DNA from: Deltaproteobacteria bacterium HGW-Deltaproteobacteria-4
GTDB lineage: Bacteria > Desulfobacterota > Desulfuromonadia > Desulfuromonadales > UBA2197
Length of the DNA: 64,000 nucleotides
Assembly (NCBI GenBank): GCA_002841765.1
Contig: PHAV01000010.1
Span: 1 to 64,000 of the forward strand
Reading direction: 5' to 3'
Every line of letters starts with the position of its first letter. Position 1 is the stretch's first letter. A program made the translations under genes and the position numbers. The notes below the pieces were generated by a model that worked only from the letters and a program-made list of their open reading frames with translations, did no database searches and was not told where the DNA came from. Positions 29,445-37,581 of this stretch are shown one piece after another.

Positions 29445-30680
29445 TCAGATTTTTGCAAAATTTTTGAGTAATTCCTGACGGTTGGAAACACCGAGCTTGT
29501 CGCAAATGCGTTTCATGTAGGTCTTGATGGACGACTCCGAGATGGCGAGTTCCTGAGCGGCTTCCCGATAGTTTTTCCCGGAAAGAATAATGGTCAGGAC
29601 ATGGATCTCGCGCCCGGAAAGGAGACATTGCACGGCTGCGGGGAGGGGAGGTGAGCCGCCTGACAGCGCGGATGACGAGTCAGAGCGCTGCTGCCGGTGA
29701 TGACGGAGAAAGAGTGTCAGGGCGGCAATGTTGAGAACGAAACTTCCAGCCATCCCCACCATTGTGGAAGTAGAACTGAGGGCCAAGCTGATAAACTGCC
29801 CGGCGGCGATACCGCCACACAACACCGCTAATCCATAAGCAAAGGTCGCCACTGAACGGACACTGGTCAGCAGAAGGGCGAGCAGAAAGAGGTCGATACA
29901 GCCCGTTGCGGCTTGCATGAAGAACATACTCAGGTTGATGGTGAGTTCTCCCCCGACTTGAAGTAAGGCAAACGCCGCCATGGCCAGGGTCAGTCCGCCG
30001 ACTAAGAGCAGATCGTGATCGCGGCGATAAATCGCCACCGCCGCCAAGACTGCCAGCATGTAAAAGGGGAGTTCCAGCCCGTGGACAAATGCGTGGTCGG
30101 CATAAGCCGGGTAAAGAAAGGCGTACATGAGGCCGCTGACGATTTGAAAAATAAAGACAAAGAGCAAATAACTTCGCTTCAATGGCGGTCTGGTATCGTC
30201 ATCCTTCTCGACGGTTGTGACGATCGGCATAGTTAGTAATGGAAAAAATGGCAGGAGTATCGGCCAGATTGGCCAGACAACAGTCGATTGAATGACTGCC
30301 AACAGCAGGTTGGCAGCGATCAGGCACCAGGCTGCCGTGCGGGTTGGATGGGGAGAAGCGTGCAGATCAGAGCAGGTTTTGATGGTCAACGGGGCGGCGC
30401 TGATGCCGATGATGGCCATGAGGAGTAAAGAAGAATCTCCCGACACTGGCAGCCCCAGGGTCAGCAGGGCTGTCGCTACAGCCCCGATCCGGACGAAGAA
30501 ACGCAGTCGGCTCGGATTCACCCATCGGCCAATTAGTACCAGCGTTGCTACATGGGTCAAAAGAAACCAGCGACTGCCACCGGCTACACCCCAATTTGTT
30601 AATAAGGGACCTTCCATCGGGACGGTAAGGAGCCAGAGGACATAAATGAAAAAGGGGAAAGCAGCAAAGGGGAAACGCAT
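29445..30680 (-). CDS. Membrane-anchored LuxR-type transcriptional regulator
   Basis: A 411-residue protein with about ten to twelve hydrophobic helices over residues 1-330, resembling the MFS-like sensor region of membrane-bound LuxR regulators. A cytoplasmic LuxR-type HTH forms the last ~65 residues: LLSGREIHVLTIILSGKNY, then EAAQELAISESSIKTYMKRI and CDKLGVSNRQELL. No receiver domain is present, so the signal is probably sensed in or near the membrane. It is divergent from a large GLUG-repeat surface protein with an inverted repeat between, so that gene is a likely target. Confidence 0.85.
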   Translation of the reverse strand: MRFPFAAFPFFIYVLWLLTVPMEGPLLTNWGVAGGSRWFLLTHVATLVLIGRWVNPSRLRFFVRIGAVATALLTLGLPVSGDSSLLLMAIIGISAAPLTIKTCSDLHASPHPTRTAAWCLIAANLLLAVIQSTVVWPIWPILLPFFPLLTMPIVTTVEKDDDTRPPLKRSYLLFVFIFQIVSGLMYAFLYPAYADHAFVHGLELPFYMLAVLAAVAIYRRDHDLLLVGGLTLAMAAFALLQVGGELTINLSMFFMQAATGCIDLFLLALLLTSVRSVATFAYGLAVLCGGIAAGQFISLALSSTSTMVGMAGSFVLNIAALTLFLRHHRQQRSDSSSALSGGSPPLPAAVQCLLSGREIHVLTIILSGKNYREAAQELAISESSIKTYMKRICDKLGVSNRQELLKNFAKI

Positions 30681-30749
30681 GATGAAAAACCTTGTCGGTG
30701 GAAAGGTTGCTCAGTTTATGAAGAGTTTTTTCGATGATAAGAGGCGGAT

Positions 30750-30782
30750 CGCGTAAAGTCTACAAAAAGTCGACTTTACGCG
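30750..30782. promoter_or_regulatory. Perfect 11-bp inverted repeat, candidate operator
   Basis: CGCGTAAAGTC (30750-30760) and GACTTTACGCG (30772-30782) with an 11-bp spacer. The half-site centres lie 22 bp apart, about two helical turns. It lies between the divergent LuxR-type regulator and the GLUG protein gene. It has no T-run, so a terminator is unlikely. Confidence 0.6.
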
Positions 30783-30932
30783 TGGATGAGAATGGCATAA
30801 TTTCAGAACAAAAAAGCGTAGCATTAGCCTCATCGCGATGACCTGAAATAAGTCTATCCTCCCCGAATCAGCTTACAGCTAAATCTCTTGTCGAGCAGAT
30901 ATAAACAAACTTTTTGAAAGTGGGTGGTGATC

Positions 30933-32702
30933 ATGGCAAATGAATCCCGGACAAAGCAGTTGTGGAATTTTTTGTGGGTACAGGTCGTTGCTGCTTTGCT
31001 TGCTGTTGGTTGTGCTTTAGCGACTTCAGGCCCTTTTGCAGGCGGCGATGGTTCTGCCGACGCTCCTTATCAGATCGCGACGGCAGAACAATTGGACGCC
31101 GTGCGTAGCCATCTGGACAAGCACTTCATCCTTATCGTCGATATTGACCTCGGTGTCGCCCCCTACAATGCGGGGGAGGGCTGGGAGCCGATCGGAGTCT
31201 CAGGTGCGCCGTTCACCGGCAGTCTCGACGGCAAGGGCCACGCAATTGCCAATCTGTTCATCAACCGTCCCGCTCAGGATCACATCGGCCTGTTCGGCGA
31301 TGCCAGTGGCGCTACCTTTGCCAACCTGAAGCTGCAGGTCGAGGTAACTGGTAATTACAGAGTGGGTGGATTGGTTGGCAATCTTGAACCCGGTTTGATC
31401 ACGGGCGTCCATGTCACCGGCACGGTCACCGGCACCACCAACGAGGTCGGCGGCCTGGTCGGCCGGATCAAATATGTCGACATTATGTCATCGAGCGCGA
31501 ACGTCCAGGTGTCGGGAGGAAGTACGACATCCGGCGGCGGGTCTGATCTCGGCGGGCTGGTGGGCAACGTACAGAACGGCTCGTCTATCGCCGATTGCGC
31601 GGCCTACGGATCCATCTCCGTTAACAGCGTATCTTCTCTTCTTACCGGCGGACTGCTCGGCACCCTCTGGGAATCGAGCCTCGAGCGATCCTTTGCCACC
31701 GGCGATGTCGTCGGCAGGGACAACGTTGGTGGTTTGGTCGGGCATAACGGCAAGAGTTCGATCGCCAATTCCTTTGCAACCGGAAATGTGACCTCCACGG
31801 CTAACGGTATCACCAACTACGGCGGGCTGGTCGGCTCTTCCGACAGCGGCTCGACAATCGCCAATTCCTTTGCCACCGGCAATGTCAACGGCATTGCCAT
31901 GGTCGGCGGCCTGATCGGTCGACAGACAGCGGACAGCAGCGTGACCAACAGCTACGCCACAGGGCACGTGGCCGGTACCACCAGTGACGTTGGCGGGCTG
32001 ATCGGCATCAATTACGATGGCGGCGTCACCTCCTCCTACTACGACAGCACCACCACCGGCCAGTCCGACACCGGCAAGGGTGAGCCGCACACGACCGTCC
32101 AGCTTCGGCAACAATCCACCTTTACCGACTGGGATTTTACCGAGATCTGGAAGATTGTCGAGGGTGGCAATTACCCTTATCTGGGTTGGCAAACCTTTGC
32201 CACAGTCGTGCCGATGCTCACCTCCCCTGCTAACGACGGGACGGTTGCCGACCTTCGGCCAACTCTTGCCTGGCTTCCCACTCTGACCCTTGAGGGCCGG
32301 GGAGTCGTCGGCTATGAAATTCAACTCAGCACCAGCAGTGCTTTCCCGGCAGATGCTACCGAAAGCTGGATGGTCTGGACCGGCGATCCTTTGTTTACAA
32401 ATTTCGGCTTTGCGGCGCTGTTGCTGCTTGGTGGGCCCATGCTCTATCGCAACTTCCGCCACAAACTTGCCCTTCTGGCGATGGTTGGTCTTTTGGCCAC
32501 TGCACTTGTGAGTGGTTGTGGCAATAGCAGCCATTCTAAACTCGTTGTTGAGCAGGATAGCAGTATCGTAACCCACTCTCTGGCGACCGATCTTCTCCCT
32601 GCGACCAATTATTTCTGGCGGGTCAAAGCTTTGGATGATCAGGGTCATTGGTCAAGTTGGAGTCCGGTCAGGAGCTTTACGACGCCTGGAGGAGATCGGT
32701 AG
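30933..32702 (+). CDS. GLUG-repeat exported surface protein with an inserted membrane/lipobox segment
   Basis: A 589-residue exported protein. The signal peptide carries a possible lipobox (LLAVGC). Residues ~30-110 form a domain seen before GLUG repeats (ADAPYQIATAEQLDAV, GSLDGKGHAIANLFINR). Many GLUG repeats with GGLVG motifs follow to ~residue 385 (VGGLVGN, GGLVGRI, GGLVGHN, GGLVGSS, VGGLIG), predicted to form a beta-helix. A C-terminal fibronectin III-like domain begins TSPANDGTVADLRPTLAW and ends TNYFWRVKALDDQGHWSSW. Unusually, two hydrophobic stretches and a lipobox-like LVSGC interrupt that domain in frame. The start at 30933 is preferred over GTG codons at 30924/30927. Adhesin or stalk functions are possible but unproven. 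Confidence 0.75.
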   Translation: MANESRTKQLWNFLWVQVVAALLAVGCALATSGPFAGGDGSADAPYQIATAEQLDAVRSHLDKHFILIVDIDLGVAPYNAGEGWEPIGVSGAPFTGSLDGKGHAIANLFINRPAQDHIGLFGDASGATFANLKLQVEVTGNYRVGGLVGNLEPGLITGVHVTGTVTGTTNEVGGLVGRIKYVDIMSSSANVQVSGGSTTSGGGSDLGGLVGNVQNGSSIADCAAYGSISVNSVSSLLTGGLLGTLWESSLERSFATGDVVGRDNVGGLVGHNGKSSIANSFATGNVTSTANGITNYGGLVGSSDSGSTIANSFATGNVNGIAMVGGLIGRQTADSSVTNSYATGHVAGTTSDVGGLIGINYDGGVTSSYYDSTTTGQSDTGKGEPHTTVQLRQQSTFTDWDFTEIWKIVEGGNYPYLGWQTFATVVPMLTSPANDGTVADLRPTLAWLPTLTLEGRGVVGYEIQLSTSSAFPADATESWMVWTGDPLFTNFGFAALLLLGGPMLYRNFRHKLALLAMVGLLATALVSGCGNSSHSKLVVEQDSSIVTHSLATDLLPATNYFWRVKALDDQGHWSSWSPVRSFTTPGGDR

Positions 32703-32805
32703 TTTAAGCTTTAGAACGTTGAAACGCTTTGGCTGGTGAGAATCAGCGCGTTTTAAGCCCTTAGCTTATTTATTTTGGACATCACCCCCAACAGGAGGAA
32801 TACAA

Positions 32806-34518
32806 ATGTACCTGCGAACGCTTTGGATAATCGGGGTGTTGATCACTCTGCTGATGGCCGGTTGTAGTAGTAACAGCGACTCGAATCACGTGCCGGTAGC
32901 CAATGCCGGACTCAACCAGAATATCACTGCCGGCACTATGGTTACGCTTGACGGAAGTAACTCTATCGATGCTGACAGTGATCTCCTGAGCTACGTTTGG
33001 AGCTTTGTCAGTCGACCCGACGGCAGTAGCGCTACACTTGCGTCGAGTACAGTTGTCAATCCGACATTTACAGCGGACATTGATGGGGAGTATGTCCTGC
33101 AACTGATTGTCAACGATGGTACGCTTGCGAGTACCCCGGACACGGTGACGATCATCGCCACGACCGTCACCCCCGAGTCCCTCATCATTACCGGGGTATG
33201 GTCCCAACCCCAACTCCTTGAAACATTAACGACAGCAGTAGTTGCTGAAAGACCTGCTGTTGCCATCGGAGCTGACGGCAGTGCGACGGTGACATGGTTG
33301 CAGAACTCAAGCACTATCGGATCTAATTTTTTCTCCCGTGGGAGTGGGTCTTGGGAGCAAGAGGCGGTATTAATGGAGGGGAGTAATCTGTCTGATCCGA
33401 CCGTAGTCATGGATGCATCGAGTAATTCCATCGTAGCATGGCAATCACAGCTAGAATCACCTGCAATTCTTCGTTATAACTTTCGAAGTGCAGACGGTAA
33501 CTTGTCCGGTCCTTCCCGACTTGATGAGTATGATTACAGTTGGTGGGGCCCCATTGGTGCGGCGTTTCCACCGAAACTGGCCATGAATAACGCCGGACAG
33601 GGGTTTGCTATATGGAATCAAATGACTCCGAGTTCCTATGGCTGGTATCAAAATCTTTGGATTCGTTTATTTAACACAACAACAGCACAATGGACCGGCC
33701 CCTTCAATCTGAACTATTCCAATTTGGGGGGACCAGCCGGGGATTATTATTCAAACTCCTTCGAGCCGCAGATCGCCATGAACGCAGCCGGTAGCGCCGT
33801 GGTGGTCTGGAAACGTACTACAGGTTTTTATGATTCTGGTTCTCCATATTATGAGCCGCCAGCACTGAAAGCCATGGTTTATGATAACAATGGCCTCACG
33901 CCCGCCTGGAAAGCACTGGCCCGGCTTGACAACGAAAGCATTTTACCCGCCAAAGCCAAAACGGTCATCGATGCTCAAGGCAATGTCGTCGTCGTTTGGC
34001 TGCAGGAGGTGGGGGCGGTGAACAACCTCTATTATAGTCGCTTGGCAGCCGGCGCAGAGACCTGGAGTGCAGCGGCATCCTTGGAAAACAGCGATACCCA
34101 GATCCGTGATTTTGATATGACGGTCGATGGTACCGGCAATGTTTTGGTGGTTTGGGATCAGGAAGTCGATTCCATCCCTCGTTTCTTCTTCAGTCTCTTT
34201 GATGTCGACAGCAGTTCCTGGAGCGTACCTGTTTCCGAAATGATCGCCAGTGGCCGTTTGGTTGTTGGGATGGATGAGGATGGCAATGCCGTGGCCGTCT
34301 GGCGCATGCCGAAGAGCGGTGGCGGTGATGGTGTCTATGCCAGTCGCTATAACCCCGCTGCGGCCAACGTTTTCTGGAGTTCTCCCGAGCGCCTGGATAC
34401 GCTTCCTGGAACGACCGGTGACCCGGTTCTCGCCGTCAATGCTGCAGGCAATACATTTGTATCCTGGATTCAGAGCGACGGCACAACGGATAGTGTTTTT
34501 GCCAGTTATCTAAAATAA
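32806..34518 (+). CDS. PKD-domain lipoprotein with beta-propeller-like repeats
   Basis: A 570-residue lipoprotein (lipobox LLMAGCSSN). A PKD/REJ-like domain spans residues ~25-120 (PVANAGLNQNITAGTMVTL, then YVLQLIVNDGTLAS). The rest holds about eight copies of a short motif, including AVAIGADGSATVTWLQ, TVVMDASSNSIVAWQ, QIAMNAAGSAVVVWKR and DMTVDGTGNVLVVWDQ, spaced as blades of a beta-propeller would be. It is 103 bp downstream of the GLUG gene, with an AGGAGG just before the ATG. Both are probably surface proteins under the same control. Confidence 0.78.
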   Translation: MYLRTLWIIGVLITLLMAGCSSNSDSNHVPVANAGLNQNITAGTMVTLDGSNSIDADSDLLSYVWSFVSRPDGSSATLASSTVVNPTFTADIDGEYVLQLIVNDGTLASTPDTVTIIATTVTPESLIITGVWSQPQLLETLTTAVVAERPAVAIGADGSATVTWLQNSSTIGSNFFSRGSGSWEQEAVLMEGSNLSDPTVVMDASSNSIVAWQSQLESPAILRYNFRSADGNLSGPSRLDEYDYSWWGPIGAAFPPKLAMNNAGQGFAIWNQMTPSSYGWYQNLWIRLFNTTTAQWTGPFNLNYSNLGGPAGDYYSNSFEPQIAMNAAGSAVVVWKRTTGFYDSGSPYYEPPALKAMVYDNNGLTPAWKALARLDNESILPAKAKTVIDAQGNVVVVWLQEVGAVNNLYYSRLAAGAETWSAAASLENSDTQIRDFDMTVDGTGNVLVVWDQEVDSIPRFFFSLFDVDSSSWSVPVSEMIASGRLVVGMDEDGNAVAVWRMPKSGGGDGVYASRYNPAAANVFWSSPERLDTLPGTTGDPVLAVNAAGNTFVSWIQSDGTTDSVFASYLK

Positions 34519-34541
34519 AAACCACAAGACCACTGATCAGC

Positions 34542-34586
34542 AAATGAAGAGCACCCCGACTAGTTTTGTCGGGGTGCTCTTCATTT
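34542..34586. terminator. Bidirectional intrinsic terminator
   Basis: AAATGAAGAGCACCCCGAC pairs perfectly with GTCGGGGTGCTCTTCATTT around a 7-nt loop. It lies between convergent genes. Confidence 0.92.
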
Positions 34587-34633
34587 ATACGGCGTATTAA
34601 AAAAGATTGGAAAACACAACTCCATCAGTGAGG

Positions 34634-35527
34634 TTAACGCCGGCCTCGCTCCTGGTCTCTTTCCTGTCCTCGTTCTTGATTATCCTGTCTTTTTTCCTGC
34701 CTTTGCCCTTGCTGCTTTAACTTCTGGTCTTGCGATCTGGCTCTTTGTTGCTCGCGCTGCTGCACAGTTCCTGGCTGTTGCTGTAGTTTTCGTACTGACG
34801 ATCCCGCCCAGGACGGGGATCGAGGCGATGACTGCGCGCGTCTGTTATCCGGACCGACCTGTTGTCTTTGGCTTCTTTGCGGTGGTTCTTGCACTCTTGC
34901 CCGCGGCGCCGGAGCGGGAGTTCTTCGTTCCATCCGTGGTTGAATGCGCTCGCGGATCATTGTGTCCCGGGGTTGGTAGCGGTAAAGCTGCTGATGCAGG
35001 TTGTACTGCTGCTCTACCCGTGGATAGCGATCTCCCGAATAGCGCCGTTGATAATCAGGTCGCGGGGCGGGCGGCGGCACAGAGCGTCGATCCCATCGAT
35101 CCCAGTCGCGGCGCCGTTGCTCCCATTCACCCCCCCAGTGCCGATCCCAGCGCGGTGGCGCATTCGCCGGCCAGCCGTAAAAGTACCTTGGTGGACTCCG
35201 GTAGTAACGCACCGGGATGCGGAGGATGAAGACCGGCACAAATTCGGGCTCTACCCGCCACCAGGGACCGTTGTACCAGTCACTCGTGTACCAGTAATCA
35301 TCCTGATAGACCCAGTACATGCCGTCGTAAAAGAAATAGTTGGCACTGAGCCGTGGCGCATAATAGACCGGATAGCCCGGCACCAGAGCGAGTTCCGGGT
35401 ACACCGGCAGGTTGATCCCGATGCTGACGTGGGGGAGGCTGATACCGACACTCATCTGGGTGGTAGCGGAAGTCGCAAGGCACAACATAATCCCCAGGAT
35501 GATGAGTCCGTAGCGTATTTTCTGCAT
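34634..35527 (-). CDS. Exported Arg/Gln/Pro-rich protein
   Basis: A 297-residue exported protein with a clear signal peptide (LIILGIMLCLATSATTQMS). Next comes a Tyr/Trp-rich region with repeated YY/WY motifs (YFFYDGMYWVYQDDYWYTSD). It ends in a long low-complexity tail of Arg, Gln, Asp and Pro (for example REQQRARSQDQKLKQQGQRQ). The start at 35527 has GGAGG five bases upstream; longer frames lack it. Similar proteins are common in the envelope of Geobacter relatives, with no known role. A strongly basic tail could bind DNA, exopolysaccharide or peptidoglycan; this is speculation. Confidence 0.65.
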   Translation of the reverse strand: MQKIRYGLIILGIMLCLATSATTQMSVGISLPHVSIGINLPVYPELALVPGYPVYYAPRLSANYFFYDGMYWVYQDDYWYTSDWYNGPWWRVEPEFVPVFILRIPVRYYRSPPRYFYGWPANAPPRWDRHWGGEWEQRRRDWDRWDRRSVPPPAPRPDYQRRYSGDRYPRVEQQYNLHQQLYRYQPRDTMIRERIQPRMERRTPAPAPRARVQEPPQRSQRQQVGPDNRRAQSSPRSPSWAGSSVRKLQQQPGTVQQREQQRARSQDQKLKQQGQRQEKRQDNQERGQERDQERGRR

Positions 35528-35644
35528 GTTGTCCTCCATAGTGACAAGCTGGGCCGGCCATGCGACGACCAGCATTTTTTGAATTGTAGCAGTCACATCG
35601 ATGGACGCAACCGATCCGGATGGAAAATATAGGAAGCGGATGTC

Positions 35645-36175
35645 TCAGCGGAGCGGAAATCGGGACGAGTAATCACTGAACTGGCGCAAGGCTGCTTCTT
35701 CCAGGCGGATGCGCTGGCGCAACAGGAGGAGGTTGATGGGGAAACAGAGGAGAAAGGTCAGGGGGGTACGAAACAAGAGGGGGAGGAGGAGGAATTCCAG
35801 GGTGACGATCAGGTAGTTGGGGTGGCGCAGCCAGCGATAGGGGCCACGTCTTTGCACCGGGGCGTCAGGGACGAGGAGAATGCGGGTGTTCCATTGCTCA
35901 CCGAGGGCAGTGATGCACCAGTAGCGCCCCCCTTGCAGAAGGAGCAGCAGACCAAGGGTGCCGAAAGTCAATGCATCGAGGGGGACGTCCCAAGGGTAGG
36001 ACTCCAGGGCGAGAGACAGGAGAAAGACGGCGTGGAGGGCGACGATGGGCGGAAAGGTCTCTGGATAAAACTCCCGACCGCCGCGGGCTAACAGGGCGCG
36101 GGTGTGGCGATGGGCAAGGACGAGTTCGAAGAGGCGCTCGCTCAGCAGTAACAGGAAGATCCAGCCGAGCGCCAT
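35645..36175 (-). CDS. Isoprenylcysteine carboxyl methyltransferase-like membrane protein
   Basis: A 176-residue protein with four to five membrane helices and the ICMT-family motif GPYRWLRHPNYLIV, where the Arg-His-Pro-Asn binds the methyl donor. The C-terminal EEAALRQFSDYSSRFP is also typical. Its start codon directly follows the stop of the type III polyketide synthase. In Bacillus the comparable pair BpsA-BpsB makes alkylpyrones and their methyl ethers, so O-methylation of the polyketide is the most likely role here. Confidence 0.8.
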   Translation of the reverse strand: MALGWIFLLLLSERLFELVLAHRHTRALLARGGREFYPETFPPIVALHAVFLLSLALESYPWDVPLDALTFGTLGLLLLLQGGRYWCITALGEQWNTRILLVPDAPVQRRGPYRWLRHPNYLIVTLEFLLLPLLFRTPLTFLLCFPINLLLLRQRIRLEEAALRQFSDYSSRFPLR

Positions 36176-37231
36176 CTACTCCACCTGCAACAGTAGCAGT
36201 TCGGCAGAGAAGCCGGGGCCGAAGGCGGAGAGCAGTCCGTAACCCGGCGTTTGGTGCGGGGTACTCGCCAACCAGGCTTCCAATACCAGCAGCACAGAGA
36301 CCGAAGAGACGTTACCGTGATCCCGCAACGCGGCTTCGGTCAGCGTCAACTCATCACCGTGCAGTTCCAGCACGTCGCGGTAGACATCGATGATCCGTGC
36401 ACCGCCTGGATGGGTGATGTAGTGCCGTACCTCACCGAGGTGGACGCCGTGCGCGGCAAGAAAATCATCGACCAGCGGTCGCAGCTCCTGCCGGATCAGT
36501 AGTGGCAGTCGGGGTGAGAGGACCAGCTGCATCTCTTGGCCGATAAAATTCCATCCCATAATTTGATAACTGTCGGGAAAGAGCTGTGAGCGGGTCGCCA
36601 GAACCCGCGGACCCGCCTCTCTGGTGCTGTCTCCGGCGATTAACGCGGCAGCGGCACCGTCGGCGAAGAGGGCGGTGCCGACCAGATTTGTCTTGCTGAC
36701 ATCCGCGGCCATAAAGGTGAGGCTGCAACATTCGAGGGCGACCAGCAGGACACGGTGCTCCGGGTAGGCGCGACAATGGTCCACGGCTCGTGCCAGACCG
36801 GCCGCACCGCCGGCGCACCCCAGTCCCCAGAGGGGGAGGCGAGTGGTGTTCGGCTGTAGCCCCAGGCGGTTGATGAGGTGGGCGTCGAGGGTCGGGGTGG
36901 CATGGCCGGTCGAGGAGACGACAATGATCTGGTTTATCTCTTCCGGCTTACAGCCGGCCTTTTCCAGACAGCGCCCGGCAGCCTGGACCATGAGTTCGAG
37001 CCCCTGTTCCTGATAGATGCGAGTTCTTTCCGCTGGCGAGTGCGGTGCTAAATACCAGTGAAGGGGCATCATGAACTGGCGGGTATCGATACGGGCGTTA
37101 TCAAAGATAGAAAGTAGTTTTTCCAGATCCTCGACCTGATTGGCAAAGATCCCCCGGACCAAATCCCGGACAACGGATTGCGGAGCAATATACGGGGGCA
37201 AGGCGTGGCTGGCAGCGATTATTTTCGGCAT
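36176..37231 (-). CDS. Type III polyketide synthase (chalcone/stilbene synthase-like)
   Basis: A 351-residue type III PKS. The Cys-His-Asn catalytic triad is visible: Cys in WGLGCAGGAAG, His in THPGGARII and Asn in DHGNVSSVSVL. The FGPGFSAE motif near the C-terminus is the family GFGPG loop in altered form. Such homodimeric enzymes extend fatty acyl-CoA starters with malonyl-CoA to make alkylpyrones or alkylresorcinols. The methyltransferase encoded with zero spacing downstream completes a two-gene lipid pathway. Product identity cannot be read from sequence. Confidence 0.9.
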   Translation of the reverse strand: MPKIIAASHALPPYIAPQSVVRDLVRGIFANQVEDLEKLLSIFDNARIDTRQFMMPLHWYLAPHSPAERTRIYQEQGLELMVQAAGRCLEKAGCKPEEINQIIVVSSTGHATPTLDAHLINRLGLQPNTTRLPLWGLGCAGGAAGLARAVDHCRAYPEHRVLLVALECCSLTFMAADVSKTNLVGTALFADGAAAALIAGDSTREAGPRVLATRSQLFPDSYQIMGWNFIGQEMQLVLSPRLPLLIRQELRPLVDDFLAAHGVHLGEVRHYITHPGGARIIDVYRDVLELHGDELTLTEAALRDHGNVSSVSVLLVLEAWLASTPHQTPGYGLLSAFGPGFSAELLLLQVE

Positions 37232-37284
37232 GATCGGGAGTCCGATCCTTGGTTGCAGGACCTTAGTGTTACAATTTCATCGGA

Positions 37285-37473
37285 TTAGGACGGATGATGC
37301 GGGATCGCTTCCAACGTCGTCTTTAATTCCGCGGTCGCCTTTTCGAGTTCGGCAATGAGCGTTTCTAATTCCTGCAATTCGCTGTCAACGCTCATCGTTC
37401 GGGCGAATTCCTTGATCGCCCCGATCTTGAGCGCGATCAGATCATTCAGGCGCGTTGTTTCGATGTGGGACAT
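37285..37473 (-). CDS. Small coiled-coil protein
   Basis: A 62-residue acidic protein predicted to be mostly one long helix, with Leu/Ala heptads (LQELETLIAELEKATAELKTTL). The ATG at 37473 has GGGAG nine bases upstream; an ATG three codons earlier is too close to it. No relatives come to mind. It sits 53 bp upstream of the type III PKS and may be its leader gene or stand alone. Confidence 0.5.
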   Translation of the reverse strand: MSHIETTRLNDLIALKIGAIKEFARTMSVDSELQELETLIAELEKATAELKTTLEAIPHHPS

Positions 37474-37581
37474 AGTCGTCATCTCCCTTGAGTGTAACGG
37501 AGTTCAGTTCGTAATTGATGCAGCGGAACGGTCGTGTAAAGAGGATACCGCTGCTCAACGATTTTTCAAGGACCAGGCAAA

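Noticed and set aside
35822-36393. Plus-strand frames opposite the polyketide synthase and methyltransferase
   Set aside because: They are Arg/Gly-rich shadows of the two clear minus-strand genes.
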